Assembly: GCF_030272615.1 (NCBI RefSeq)
Contig: NC_081411.1
Span: 37,576,640-37,640,639, forward strand
DNA: 64,000 bases
From: Cryptomeria japonica
Lineage: Eukaryota; Streptophyta; Pinopsida; Cupressales; Cupressaceae
Reading direction: 5' to 3'
The translations under genes were made by a program, and so were the position numbers. Below the pieces are notes generated by a model. It saw only the letters and a list, made by a program, of their open reading frames with translations. It had not been told where the DNA came from and made no database searches. Each line of letters starts with the position of its first letter. The stretch's first letter is position 1. Positions 46,983 to 60,099 of the stretch are shown here, one piece after another.

Positions 46983-49900
46983 TCAATTGCTAGGGGCCAT
47001 AAGGCCTATAGACTCTTAACACCATCTGAACTTCTCTGTGCTCACAGCCTTAGTTAAAGCATCTGCAACATTCATCAAAGTTTCCACCTTAACCAGCTTC
47101 ACCCTACCATCTTCGACCATATCTCTAACAAAATGATACTGAACATCAATATGTTTGGTCCGGGCATGAAATGCCGGGTTCTTAGCTAGGCTAATTGCAC
47201 TCTGATTGTCACAGTAAACTGTCACTGTACCTTATTTTATTCCAATATCCGAACACAGTCTCTTAAGCCAAATGGCCTCTTTACAAGAATGAGTAGCTGC
47301 CATATACTCTGTTTCAGTAGTGGATAAAGCAACCACAGCCTGTCGCTTACTAATTCAATTAATTGCACCACCAAACAAAGTAAACACATAAGTACTGGTG
47401 GATATTCTGCTATCAATATCACCTACCCAATCTGAATCCACATAACCATGGATATCAAGGGAAGTCATGTCTCGAATTGAATTACCATGATAACAAAAAG
47501 AATACTCTGAAGTACCCTTCAAATATCTGAAGACTCTTTTGACTGCATCCCAATGAACTCTACCAGGATTAGACATATATCTAGAAAGTACTCCCACTGC
47601 TTGGGCAATGTCTGGTCTAGTATAGACCATAGCATACATCAAGCTTCCAACCGCACTCTAGTAAGGTACTCTTCTCATGTCTTCCATCTCCAATGGGGAT
47701 GTAGGACAATCTGAAATAGATAGTTTCGTTCCAACTATAAAAGGCACACTCAATGGTCTACAATTTTGCATGTTGAACCTCTGTAACACTGAATTCACAT
47801 ACTTACTCTAGCATAGCCATAGCTTTTTGTTCACCCTATCTCTTCTAATTTCCATCCCAAGAATGTGCTTTGCTACACCAAGATCTTTCATTTCAAATTT
47901 AGCAGCGAGCTGAGACTTCAGTTCTGAAATCATACCTTTCCCTTTACCAATAAATAACATATTATCAACATACAATGCAATGAATAAGAAATGAACACCA
48001 TCAGATTTATAATAAACACAGTGATCTGATTTAGAATGTTCAAATCCCAAACTCAACACATATGTATCAAATTTATGGTACCACATCCTAGGACTTTGTT
48101 TGAGGCCATACAAAGATTTCTTCAATTTACAGACCAAATTACTTTTGCCTTTCACCACATAGTGCTCCGGCTGTGTCATATAAATATCTTCCTCCAAATC
48201 ACCATGAAGGAAAGCAGTTTTCACATCCATTTGCTCAACCTCTAAATCATAAGCAGTAGCAATAGAAAGCAAAAATCTAATGGACTTCATTTTTGCAACA
48301 AGAGAAAATATCTCACCATAATCAACACCCTCAACCTGAGAGTAGCCTTTTGCAACCAACCTTGCTTTATACTTCTCAATGCTTCCATCTGAACCAATCT
48401 TTTTCTTGAACACCCATTTACAGCCAATAGGTTTTCGTCCTTTAGGCAATGGTACAAGATCCCATGTATCATTCTTTTTCAAACCTGCCATTTCTTCCTC
48501 CATAGCAATCTTCCAAGATTCTGCATCATTCATACCTAATGCCTCTTCTACGGATTTTCGTTCATCCACACTAGTATTCAGAGAAAAAATACATCTCCAA
48601 TCATCAGGTGAATACCTTTCAGGTGGTTGTCTATGTCTTGTAGACCTTCGAACAAGCTGAGTTGGAGGTTCTTCCTACTCTTCTGAAGATTCAGAGCTAG
48701 ACGAGCTCTCCTCAACTTCTTGCCTATCTAGGGGTCTCGATTCAACTCTTTCAGGTGTAGAAGGAAGTTGAATCACATCTTCTTTTTTAGTCTGTTCTGG
48801 CTGCAATGTAACAAAAGGAGACTTAATTTCTCTAAAAATAACACTTCTACTGTGAATTACCTTTTGTGCAACAGGGTCCCAAAGCTTGTATCCTTTCACA
48901 CCATAACTATACCTGATGAAGATACATTTCACAGCCTTGTTCTCCAACTTTGTTCGCTTCTCTTTTGGCACATGTGCATATGTCTCGCAACCAAAAACTC
49001 TAAGATGTCTCAATGAAGGCTTGTGACCTGACCATGCTTCCATAGGCGTTTTATCAACAAGAGCTGATGTAGGAGACCTGTTAATCAGGAAGCAAGCAGT
49101 GGCAACAGCTTCAGCCCAAAACTTTTGTTCGAGACCAGCACCACTCAACATACTCCTAGCCTTCACCATCAGTGTCCTGTTCATTCTTTCTGCAACTCCA
49201 TTCTGCTGTGGAGAATATGGAGTTGTCTTCTGCTTGTTAATTCCACAGTCTTTACAGAATCTATCAAAAACATTAGACAAAAACTCACCACCATTATCAG
49301 TTCTCAAACATTTTATTTTCTTTCCAGTCTGCAACTCAACCATTGCTTTAAATTCTTTAAAATGACTAAAAACTTCAGATTTACTCTTTAGAAAATATAC
49401 CCATGTCCTTCTACTAAAATCATCAATAAATGAAACATAATATGTGGATTTTCCAATCGAAGAGACATCTACTGGACCAAACACATCAGAATGGATAAGA
49501 TCCAAAACACCACAAGTTTTATGAGAACTCGAGTAAAACTGAATGCGGTTTTGTTTTCTATAAATGCAATGCTCACAGAAATCAAAGTCAAGATTACAAT
49601 CATTCAAACCTTCAACAAGGTTTTTATTTTTCAAGGTCCTTAGACCCTTTTCTCCAATGTGGCCAAGTCTCTAGTGCCATAACATAGTCTTCTCTGCAGG
49701 TAACTTTGCTTCAGACAAAAGAGCACCCTTAGGTACCCAAAAACCATTTGCATCTGCTGAAGCTGAAACCTTCAAATCTTCCAGTGAAGTATCCACAGAT
49801 TTACTTTTTACAGAAGTGCTATTACACTCAACAGTGTATGCTTCAAGCTTATACAAAGTACCAAACCTGACACCTCTAGCAACTACCATAGCACCCTTAA

Positions 49901-51029
49901 TCATCTTACATCCTACTTCAGAAAAGACTACCTGCACACCCGCACCTATTAGTTTGCTCATAGATAACAGGTTTCGTTTTAATCCAGGGATATGCAGCAC
50001 ACCATTAATCCTTTTTATTCTACCATCAGAAAACCTGATTCTAATTTTACCTCGATCAACAATGTCTAGAGGTGAATCATCACCCAAGTACACCTTACCT
50101 CCATTAAATTCTACATATTTAGAAAATCAATCTCTATTGGAAGTCATATGAAAAGATGCATGTGAGTCAATTAGCCAGGCATAATTACCTGCATGAGTCA
50201 CCAAAGCCGCAATAAATGCATCGCCATCTTCCTTGTCGGACTCAGAATCAGAATTGAACTTTTTCTTTCTCTTCTTCTTCTTTTCTTCTTTGCAGTCCTT
50301 ACGAATGTGACCCGGTTTACCACAATTCCAGCAAATGACTTTGGACTTTCTAGGAGATTTCGATCTCCCTTTGGATTTGGACTTGTCGCGCTTCTCATTC
50401 TTCTTGCCTTTCTCCTTAGGTCTTCTATGAACGGTTAGGGATTCCTTTGAACTGATGGATACCTTCCTTCGCATCTCTTCACCGAGTAGGGCACCCACCA
50501 TGTCTTCAGATTTCAAAATAATAGAAGTACTACCGATAGCCATAACAAGAGAATCCCATGAATCAGGCAAAGAACAAAGCAAGATCTGACATTTCTCCTC
50601 CTCGTCCATCTTAACACTGATGGATACTAATTGAGCCACCAACATATTGAATGCTTCCAAGTGGACTGCAATTCGTCCACCCTCTTCCATCTTCAAGGAA
50701 TACAATTTCTTTCTTAAGAAAATTTGATTTAATAAAGATTTCGCTTGATACATCTCACCAAGCTTAGTCCATAGCTTCTTTATAGAGTTTTCTTCATGGA
50801 CATTGATTAGAACAGAGTCTGCCAGGCACAGTCTGATTAGACCCTTGGCTTTTCGGTCCATAACATCATACTGAGCTGCCGCAGTAGGATCTGAGGGCCT
50901 TTGGACATTCGCATCAACAGCATCCAAAAGATCTTGATCTCTTAGCAGATCTTCCATCTTCAGCTTCCACATCTCAAAATTACTTTCATTAAATTTCTCC
51001 ACCTCTATTCGTCTTGATGAACTCGCCAT
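46983..51029 (-). pseudogene. Tork-D1 Gag-Pol polyprotein
   Basis: One uninterrupted frame (no indels) with about eight stops. Gag starts MASSSRRIEVEKFNESNFEM at 51029 and has the zinc knuckle CWNCGKPGHIRKDC near 50300. The protease motif is DSHAS near 50150; the expected Gly is lost. Pre-integrase HCC box and integrase follow (FIDDFSRRTW, RTDNGGEF, YSPQQNGVAERMNRTL). RT spans 47808-48569, with the YVDD box altered to YVDN. RNase H ends at 46983 (YCDNQSAISLAKNP, then TKHIDVQYHFVRD). Stops near 49670 (WH*RLGH) and 48673 (SSEE*EEPP) are also present in Tork-D2. Dead by nonsense and active-site changes. Confidence 0.93.
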
Positions 51030-51138
51030 CTGAATATTCCTGCAACAAGATCAAAAAGTGTCTTCTGCACAAGCTCCCACTCAAATCTAGATTAGTTCAA
51101 AAAACTCAACTGCCCACAATTGAAACCAAAGGTGATCA

Positions 51139-51151
51139 GGCTCTGATACCA
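51139..51151 (-). promoter_or_regulatory. Tork-D1 primer-binding site (initiator tRNA-Met)
   Basis: Minus strand TGGTATCAGAGCC, two bases after the LTR end. This is the standard plant copia primer site. Confidence 0.92.
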
Positions 51152-51153
51152 CT

Positions 51154-52047
51154 TGTAAGGAAGTTAAGTAGTGGAAACAGCTTCCTACACTAACCTTGAG
51201 AGGAGGGTAATGCAAAACTTTTTCAGATCATTACAAAAGTTACAAAAAATAGAAATAGATATAATAGCATTCATACCACAACACAGTGATTTACGTGGGG
51301 AAAACCCTTTCAGGAGAAAAACCCCACACTCCAAAAGCAGCTCAATATTTTATTCAGCAATCAAAAACAGATTACAACATACTTGCAGAGTAAGCTCTTC
51401 GCAGGAGTACCACTAATCAGAGATTCAGAGGCAACTCAATAGACATAAGACTCTTACACCCAACCTCTATCTCACACACCTCATAAATAGGAGATACAAT
51501 ACAAGAAACCGTAAAATGGTATTACAAAACCATGGGCTAAAACAACCCAATAAGGTGTAGCCGACCTTATCTTCATTCTAGATGCCCTATGACATGTTAA
51601 AGCACACATCAACACGTGTCGCTCCCTTTTACAGCTCATTTATGTATCCGACACAAATTATATTTCCTATTTCAGGAGTACAAACTTCCAGAGGCCATAA
51701 GTTGAGAACCAGGTGTCCGATTGACGAACAGTTTGAAGCGTCAGAAAGCTCGCGAAGTGCGCTATCACCTCGTAACCCGCTGTGCCGATTACGACCACTT
51801 TTCATGGTGTTTCGGAGCCTCTAAAGCCCCCAAAATTAAGTTTAAACATTTTATCGCACCCCTCCAAGATGAAAATTTTAATATCTTCAAAACTAGCTAT
51901 GACCTTACGACGCAACTTTACCGGAATGCTTATCTAGCCAACCAGAAGCTTCAGGGAGAGTATCGTACCATTTTGTGCTCAAATGAAAAGTTACTATAAA
52001 TAGTAACCTCGCATAAATGCAAGGTTGAGACACCATTTTTCCCAACA
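51154..52047 (-). repeat. Copia LTR, central and shared (894 bp)
   Basis: Serves as 5' LTR of Tork-D1 and 3' LTR of Tork-D2. A primer site adjoins it on one side and a purine tract on the other. No host DNA lies on either side. Confidence 0.93.
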
Positions 52048-52103
52048 AATCTGCCACTTGTCGAATACCTTGCAGGAGTGGAAGGGAATGTCAACACAAT
52101 GAA

Positions 52104-55100
52104 TCAATTGCTAGGGGCCATAAGGCCCATAGACTCTGAACACCATCTGAACTTCTCTGTGCTCACAGCCTTAGTTAAAGCATCTACAACATTCATCAAA
52201 GTTTCCACCTTAACCAGCTTCACCCTACCATCTTCAACCATATCTCTAACAAAATGATACTAAACATCAATATGTTTGGTCCGGGCATGAAATGTCAGGT
52301 TCTTAGCTAGGCTAATTGCACTCTGACTATCATAGTAAACTGTCACTGTACCTTGTTTTATTCCAATATCCGAACACAGTCTCTTAAGACAAATGGCTTC
52401 TTTACAAGCATGAGTAGCTGCCATATACTCTGCTTAAGTAGTGGATAAAGCAACCACAGCCTGTCGCTTACTCATCCAACTAATTGCACCACCAAACAAA
52501 GTAAACACATAAGCACTGGTGGATCTTCTGCTATCAATATCACCTGCCCAATTTGAATCCACATAACCATGGATATCAAGGGAAGTCATGTCTCCAACTG
52601 AATTACCATGATAACACAAAGAATATCTGAAGTACCCTTCAAATATCTGAAGACTCTTTTGACTGCATCCCAATGAACTCTACCAAGTTTAGACATATAT
52701 CTAGAAAGTACTCCCACTGCTTGGGCAATGTCTGGTCTAGTATAGACCATAGTATACATCAAGCTTCCAACCGCACTCTGGTAAGGCACTCTGCTCATGT
52801 CTTCAATCTCCAATGGGGATGTAGGACAATCTAAAACAGATAGTTTCATTCCAACTGTAAAAGGAACACTCATTGGTCTACAATTCTGCTTGTTGAACCT
52901 CTGTAACATTGAATTCACATACTTACTTTGGCCTAGCCATAGCTTTCTGTTCACCCTATCTCTTCTAATTTCCATCCCAAGAATGTGCTTTGCTGCACCA
53001 AGATCTTTCATTTCAAATTTAGCAACGAGCTGAGACTTCAATTCTGAAATCATACCTTTCCCTTTACCAATGAATAACATATCATCAACATACAATGCAA
53101 TGAATAAGAAATGATCACCATCAGATTTATAATAAACACAGTGATATGATTTAGAACGTTTAAATCCCAGACTCAACACATATGTATCAAATTTTTGGTA
53201 CCACATTCTAGGACTTTGTTTGAGGCCATACAAAGATTTCTTCAATTTACAGACCAAATTACTTTTGACTTTCACCACATAGTGCTCCGGCTGTGTCATA
53301 TAAATATCTTCCTCCAAATCACCATGAAGGAAAGCAGTTTTCACATCCATTTGCTCAACCTCTAAATCATGAGTAGTAGCAATAGAAAACAAAAATCTAA
53401 TGGACGTCATTTTTGTAACAGGAGAAAATATCTCACCATAATCAACACCCTCAACCTGAGAGTAGCCTTTTGCAACCAACCTTGCTTTATACTTCTCAAT
53501 GCTTCCATTTGAACCAATCTTTTTCTTGAACACCCATTTACAGCCAATAGGTTTTCGTCCTTTAGGCAATGGTACAAGATCCCATGTATCATTCTTTTTC
53601 AAACCTGCCATTTCTTCCTCCATAGCAATCTTCCAAGATTCTGCATCATTCATACCTAATGCCTCTTCTACGGATTTTCGTTCATCCACACTAGTATTCA
53701 GAGAAAAAATACATCTCCAATCATCAGGTGAATACCTTTCAGGTGGTTGTCTATGTCTTGTAGACCTTCGAACAAGCTGAGTTGGAGGTTCTTCCTACTC
53801 TTCTGAAGATTCAGAGCTAGACGAGCTCTCCTCAACTTCTTGCCTATCTAGGGGTCTCAATTCAACTCTTTCAGGTGTAGAAGGAAGTTGAATCACATCT
53901 TCTTTTTTAGTCTGTTCTGGCTGCAATGTAATAGAAGGAGACTTAATTTCTCTAAAAATAACACTTCTTCTGTGAATTACCTTTTGTGCAACAGGGTCCC
54001 AAAGCTTGTATCCTTTCACACCATAACTATACCCGATGAAGATACATTTCATAGCCTTGTTCTCCACCTTTGTTCGCTTCTCCTTTGGCACATGTGCATA
54101 TGCCTCGCAACCAAAAACTCTAAGATTTCTCAATGAAGGCTTGTGACCTGACCATGCTTCCGTAGGCGTTTTATCAACAAGAACTGATGTAGGAGACCTG
54201 TTAATCAGGTAGCAAGCAGTGGCAACAGCTTCAGCCCAAAACTTTTGTTCGAGACCAGCACCACTCAACATACTCCTAGCCTTCTCCATCAATGTCCTGT
54301 TCGTTCTTTCTGCAACTCCATTTTGCTATGGAGAATACGAAGTTGTCTTTTGCTTGTTAATTCCACAGTCTTTACAGAATCTATCAAAATCATTAGACCA
54401 AAACTCACCGCCATTATCAGTTCTCAAACATTTTATTTTCTTTCCAGTTTGCAACTCAACCATTGCTTTAAATTCTTTAAAATGACTAAAAACTTCAGAT
54501 TTACTCTTTAGAAAATATACCCATGTCCTTCTACTAAAATCATCAATAAATGAAACATAATATGTGGATTTTCCAATCGAAGAGACATCTACTGGACCAA
54601 ACACATCAGAATGGTTAAGATCCAAAACACCACAAGTTTTATGAGAACTCGAGTAAAACTGAACGCGGTTTTGTTTTCCATAAATGCAATGCTCACAAAA
54701 ATCAAAGTCAAGATTACAATCATTCAAACCTTCAACAAGGTTTTTATTTTTCAAGGTCCTTAGACCCTTTTATCCAATGTGGCCAAGTGTCTAGTGCCAT
54801 AACATAGTCTTCTCTCCAGGTAACTTTGCTTCAGACAAAAGAGCACCCTTAGGTACCCAAAAACCATTTCCATCTGTTGAAGGTGAAACCTTCAAATCTT
54901 CCAGTGAAGTATCCGCAGATTTACTTTTTACAGAAGTGCTATTACACTCAACAGTGTATGCTTCAAGCTTATACAAAGTGCCAAACCTCACACCTCTAGC
55001 AACTACCAAAGCACCCTTAATCATCTTACATCCTGCTTCAGAAAAGGCTACCTGCACACCCGCATCTATTAGTTTTCTCACAGATAACAGGTTTCGTTTT

Positions 55101-56149
55101 AATCCAGGGATATGCAGCACACCATTAATCCTTTTTATTCTACCATCAGAAAACCTGATTCTAACTTTACCTCGACCAACAATGTCTAGAGGTGAATCAT
55201 CACCCAAGTACACCTTACCTCTATTAAATCCTACATATTTAGAAAACCAATCTATATTGGAAGTCATATGAAAAGATGCACCTGAGTCAATTAGCCAGGC
55301 ATCATTACCTGCATGAGTCGCCAAAGCCACAATAAATGCATCGCCATCTTCCTTGTCGGACTCAGAATCAGAATTGAACTTTTTCTTTTGCTTCTTCTTC
55401 TTTTCTTCTTTGTTGTCCTTACGGATGTGACCTGGTTTACCGCAATTCCAGCAAATGACTTTGGACTTTCTAGGAGATTTCGATCTCCCTTTGGATTTGG
55501 ACTTGTCGCGCTTCTCATTCTTCTTGCCTTTCTCCTTAGGTCTTCCACGAACGGTTAGGGCTTCCTTTGAACTGATGGATACCTTCCTTCGCATCTCTTC
55601 ACCGAGTAGGGCACCCACCACGTCTTCAGATTTCAAAACAACAGAAGTACTACCAATAGCCATAACAAGAGAATCCCATGAATCAGGTAAAGAACAAAGC
55701 AAGATCTGACATTTCTCCTCCTCGTCTATCTTAACACCGACGGATACTAATTGAGCCACCAACATATTGAATACTTCTAGGTGGTCTGCAATTCATCCAC
55801 CCTCTTCCATCTTCAAGGAATACAATTTCTTTCTTAAGAAAATTTGATTTAATAAAGATTTCGCTTGATACATCTCACCAAGCTTAGTCCATAGCTTCTT
55901 TACAGAGTTTTCTTCATGGACATTGATTAGAACAGAGTTTGCCAGGCACAGTCTGATTAGACCCTTGGCTTTTCGGTCCATAACATCATACTGAGCCGCC
56001 GTAGTAGGATCTGAGGGCCTTTGGACATTCGCATCAACAACATCCCAAATATCTCGATCTATTAGCAGATCTTCCATCTTCAGCTTCCACATCTCAAAAT
56101 TAATTCCATTAAATTTCTCCACCTCTATTCTCCCTGACGAACTCGCCAT
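52104..56149 (-). pseudogene. Tork-D2 Gag-Pol polyprotein
   Basis: Homologous to Tork-D1 throughout. Gag begins at the ATG at 56149 (MASSSGRIEVEKF; the open frame extends upstream to 56200 but MASSS matches D1). Zinc knuckle CWNCGKPGHIRKDN has lost its last Cys. Protease DSGAS is intact, integrase is DDE-type, and the RT box YVDD is intact (52586-53689). Breaks: TGA for CGA near 55790, TAG near 54788, TAA near 54770, TAG in YSP*QNG near 54324, TAG near 53792, a 1-bp deletion near 52625 before RNase H, and TAA near 52431. Two of these TAGs are shared with D1. Confidence 0.93.
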
Positions 56150-56258
56150 CTGAATATTCCTACAACAAGAACAAAAAGTGTCTTCTGCACAAGCTCCCAC
56201 TCAAATCTAGATTAGTTCAAAAAACCCAACTGCCCACAATTGAAACCAAAGGTGATCA

Positions 56259-56271
56259 GGCTCTGATACCA
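56259..56271 (-). promoter_or_regulatory. Tork-D2 primer-binding site (initiator tRNA-Met)
   Basis: Minus strand TGGTATCAGAGCC, two bases from the right LTR. Confidence 0.92.
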
Positions 56272-56273
56272 CT

Positions 56274-57166
56274 TGTAAGGAAGTTAAGTAGCGGAAACAA
56301 CTTCCTACACTAACCTTGAGAGGAAGGTAATGCAAAATTTTTTCAGATCGTTACAACAGTTACAGAAAATGGAAATAGATATAATAGCATTCATACCACA
56401 ACACAGTGATTTACGTGGGGAAAACCCTTTCGGGAGAAAAATCCCACACTCCAAAAGCTGCTCAATATTTTATTCAGCAATCAAAAACAGATTACAACAT
56501 ACTTGCAGAGCAAGCTCTTCACAGGAGTACCACTAATCAAAGATTTAGAGGCAACTCAATAGCCATAAGACTCTTACACCCAACCTCTATCTCACACACC
56601 TCATAAATAGGAGATACAATACAAGAAACCATCAAACGGTATTACAAAACTATGGGCTAAAACCACCCAATAAGGTGTAGCCGACCTTATCTCCCTTCTA
56701 GATGCCCTATGACATGTTAAAGCACACATCAACATGTGTCACTCCCTTTTACAGTTCATTTATGTATCCGATACAAATTATTTTTCCTATTTCAGGAGTA
56801 CAAACTTCTAGAGGCCATAACTTGAGAACCGGGTGTCCGATTGACGAACCGTTTGAAGCGCTGGAAAGCTTGTGAAGTGCTCTATCACCTCGTAATCCAC
56901 TGCACTAGTTACGGCCACTTTTAGGGTGTTTCGGAGCCTCTAAAGCCCCCAAAATTAAGTTTAAACATTTTATCGCACCCCTCCAAGATGAAAACTTTAA
57001 TATCTTCAAAACTAATTGTGACCTTGCGACGCAACTTTACCAGAATGCTTATCTAGCCAACTAGAAGCTTCAGGGAGAGTTTTGCACCATTTCATGCTCA
57101 AATGAAAACTTACTATAAATAGTAACCTCGCATAAATGCAAGGTTGAGACACCATTTTTCCCAACA
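56274..57166 (-). repeat. Copia LTR, right (5' LTR of Tork-D2, 893 bp)
   Basis: Starts TGTAAGGAAGTTAAG and ends TTTTTCCCAACA on the plus strand, followed at 57167 by AATAACATGAAAG of Tat-C. Confidence 0.93.
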
Positions 57167-57169
57167 AAT

Positions 57170-58018
57170 AACATGAAAGATATACTCACCACATCCGAGG
57201 TCTTTAATCTTGAACTTTTCTTTGATCTCTGCTTGTTTTGATGTAGAAGCTTTCAAGGATTCTGGATCCACATATGGTGAAGATGGAATAGCCTCTCGAT
57301 TGACTGATATTGTTATTTTTGATCTAGGTCATAGATTGTTGCAATACATGAATGGATTTGGGTCAGCTTTGATGGTCACTTCAACTCCATTATGTGGAAA
57401 CTTGATACATCGATGATATGTAGATGGGACTGCGCTCATCTCATGAATCCATGGACATCCCAAAAATATATTGTATGTGAGATCTAGGTCTAGGAATTTA
57501 CAAACCACATCCTTTGTAACTGGTCCAACTCTGAGAGGCAAGGTGACTGTGCCTTTGGATGAACGCTCCTCATCATCATATGCCTTGATGGTAATTTTGT
57601 TTATAGAATTCACAACTTTATAAGAATATCCAAAGTATTTAATAGTGCTGAATGTACAAATGTTTGGACCTGCTCCTCCATCTATCAGGACTCATTTTAT
57701 TTGATGTTTGTGTATGAAGGATTCAATGTGTAGTGGTGCATTATGTGGCTGACTTACGGAGGCGTCATCGGCTTCTATGAATGTAAGAGAGTGTGGAATG
57801 GAAAGGTATCCCACCATGGCTTGAAACTGGTCCATGTTTAGATCAGTAGGGACGGAAGTGTCTCTCAAAGTTTTGTCAAGAATGGCTTTATGTGCAGGGG
57901 ATATGCATAAGAGCTCAAGGATGGAGATGAGCATGGGTGTCTTCCTTAACTGTTCTACAAGGTCATACTCAGTTTTGGTTGATGATGAAGCAGTGTTTTT
58001 ATTTGGAGCACCTTGCAA
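57170..58018 (-). pseudogene. Tat-C protease, right copy
   Basis: Same frame as gag. The N-terminal linker (57692-58018) ends in a TGA at 57692-57694, where the left copy has CGA (K-R-VLID). The active site IDGGAGPNIC then follows, with NIFLGCPWIHEM downstream. The TGA is a one-step CpG to TpG change. The 57170-57742 part is duplicated at 45461-46032. It would cleave the Gag polyprotein if intact. Confidence 0.87.
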
Positions 58019-58030
58019 AGTGAATTTACC

Positions 58031-60094
58031 TCAAGGAGTTGTAACATTACATTCAGAGGTAGGTTCGGAAGAAGATCCAATGCCTTTTAGGAGAATCTTG
58101 GGTCTTTGGGTAGAATTCTCAGGCATTTTGTCCTTGATGATAATGGTAGAGACATAATTGTCCATCGAAATGTGATTGATAGTGGAATCATAGTTATAAG
58201 ATGCTCTGGTATAGCTAGTTTGGTCATCTGTGGCTTTAGCTTTTCCCTTGTCATGTTTTGGGAATGGCTCTTTAAACATCTCATTTTCTTTATTGGATGA
58301 GTGTCCTTCAATCTCAATGTCACCCCTATTAATGAGATCTTGTATGATGTTCTTTAGTTGATGGCAATTTCCTATTTTATGCCCTTTTCTCTTATGAAAT
58401 TCACAATACTCATCATCATTCCACCAATTTGGTTTGACCTTTGGTACATATGGAGGAAAATCTAGAACTGTGATTATCTTGTTTGCCACTAGCTTCTTGA
58501 AAACTGACTCAAGTGGTTCTCCCAATGGGGTGTACTTCCTTTGTGACTTTGAAGTTGTTTGAGTATTCACTTGATTGTTTGTAGAGCTTGATCCAGAAAA
58601 AACAATTTTAGGTCGCACTGTATTGGCATCCACAACACCATCATTGATTGTGTTCTTGTTTTTATTCCAAAATCTTGGCTTATCTTTTTCTTTAAAGTCA
58701 TCTTTGTTTTCCTTGAATATCTTAATGTCTCCTTGTTCAATTATCACCTTTTCTGTTGCTAAGCCCTTTTCAATGACGTCCTTAAAAGTGGACAAACAAG
58801 ATTTTCTTAGGTCATAACCAATGTCTTTGTTAACATTTTGAGTGAAAATTTCTACCATTTGTTTCTGTGGAAATTCACAAGAGCATCTGCTGGCTAGATT
58901 CCTCCATCTTTGTAAAAATGATGAAAAAGACTCTCCCTCCCTTTGCTTGGTGTTGCACAAAGTAGTGACTGATATGTCTGTCTCTATGTTGTATGAGAAA
59001 TGTTCAATAAATGACTCTGCTAGATCACCCCAAGACTTAATTCTAGGTGGAAGTTGGGAGAACCATTCCATAGCTTGATCACCTAAGATTTGTGGGAATA
59101 ATCTCATCAAATATGTCTCTTCTGCTGCTACCTCAATGCAAGTTGTGAAAAATTGTCTTATATGTGCCTTAGGATCCCCTTTTCCTCTATACTTATCGAA
59201 CTTAGGTGTCACAAAATGTGTAGGAAATGGAGGCATTGGAATTATCTTGTCAAATTGATAGGGACATATGTCTCTCATTATATAAGTTGGCTTCGGTGTA
59301 TTTATGTCCTCCATTTTCTTTTGTAAATCCTTGATTTGCTATTCCAAATTGTTCTTATGTGGATACCGACTTCTTGGACCATACCCCATGCCTGAAGCAC
59401 CGGGTGGAAGAGGAGCATGTTGCATATATGGATGATATTGATCATACACATGTTCATATGGAGGAGGTCTATAATGATGTTGCATATATGGACCACTTGG
59501 TATAGAGTCATGTTGAGGAACGACATATCTATTTTGTCCATGTATACCATACTCTATAGGAATGTCATGAGTTTGTTCTAGTGTGTTGCCCCCAAATTTG
59601 ATGCGGGGTTTCCTTGTGTCCAAATTTTGAGCATGCCTTTGAATATCCAATTGCTTTGGTAGTTGATCCTTAGCATTGGTATGTGATTGAGCATATTTTT
59701 CTACATAAGACTTCCATAATGGACTACGAAGGTGAGTATCATATGCTTGACCATGTATGTATGGGACCTCTGGTTTTTTAAACAAAGATGATGATGATTC
59801 AGGCACCATATGTGGTCCTCTATTGCCTCCATTATTAGGCCTCCTTTGATCCATGTTGGATTGAGTTTGTTGCAAATGTCGATTTTCCATTATTTGAGAC
59901 ATGTCAAAATCATGAGGTATCTTGGCTCCACTTTGTGCCATCACTTGTAGAAAGTATTGTCTATCTCTTCTCATTATTTCCTCAACCAATCGATTAAAAT
60001 GGGGATTGATAATGGTGTCTTCCACTTCTACTGAATGTATGAAGAAATTGTCCATATTGTCATTGTGTGTATCATTGTTGTTTGTAGTGTCCAT
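58031..60094 (-). pseudogene. Tat-C gag (single in-frame TAG)
   Basis: An open frame of 687 codons starts at the ATG at 60094 (MDTTNNNDTHNDNMDNFF) and is interrupted only by TAG at 59339-59341, probably CAG originally (NNLE*QIKDLQ). The N-terminal half is Gln/Asn/Pro/His/Tyr-rich. The capsid-like Retrotrans_gag domain lies in the second half (TYLMRLFPQILGDQAMEWFS; CNTKQREGESFSSFLQRWRN). A short knuckle-like motif, CEFHKRKGHKIGNCHQLK, is near 58370-58420. Gag forms the particle that packages element RNA. This is the best preserved frame of Tat-C, and protease follows in the same frame. Confidence 0.9.
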
Positions 60095-60099
60095 GTTCT

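Larger units (their letters stand above)
46033..57166 (-). mobile_element. Tandem pair of Ty1/copia Tork/Tnt1-like elements sharing a central LTR
   Basis: Structure LTR-internal-LTR-internal-LTR: LTRs at 46033-46926, 51154-52047 and 56274-57166; internals of 4,227 and 4,226 bp, both minus strand. LTR ends are TGTTGGGAAAA...CTTACA on the minus strand. The domain order gag, protease, integrase, RT, RNase H is that of Ty1/copia, and the protein resembles Tnt1/Tork. The outer flanks are the two copies of a 570-bp Tat-C segment, not a simple 5-bp duplication. Confidence 0.92.

Noticed and set aside
48036-49391. Several plus-strand open frames within the copia copies (mirrored at 52797-54511)
   Set aside because: They are shadows opposite the well-supported minus-strand integrase and RT, conserved only because the two copies are similar.
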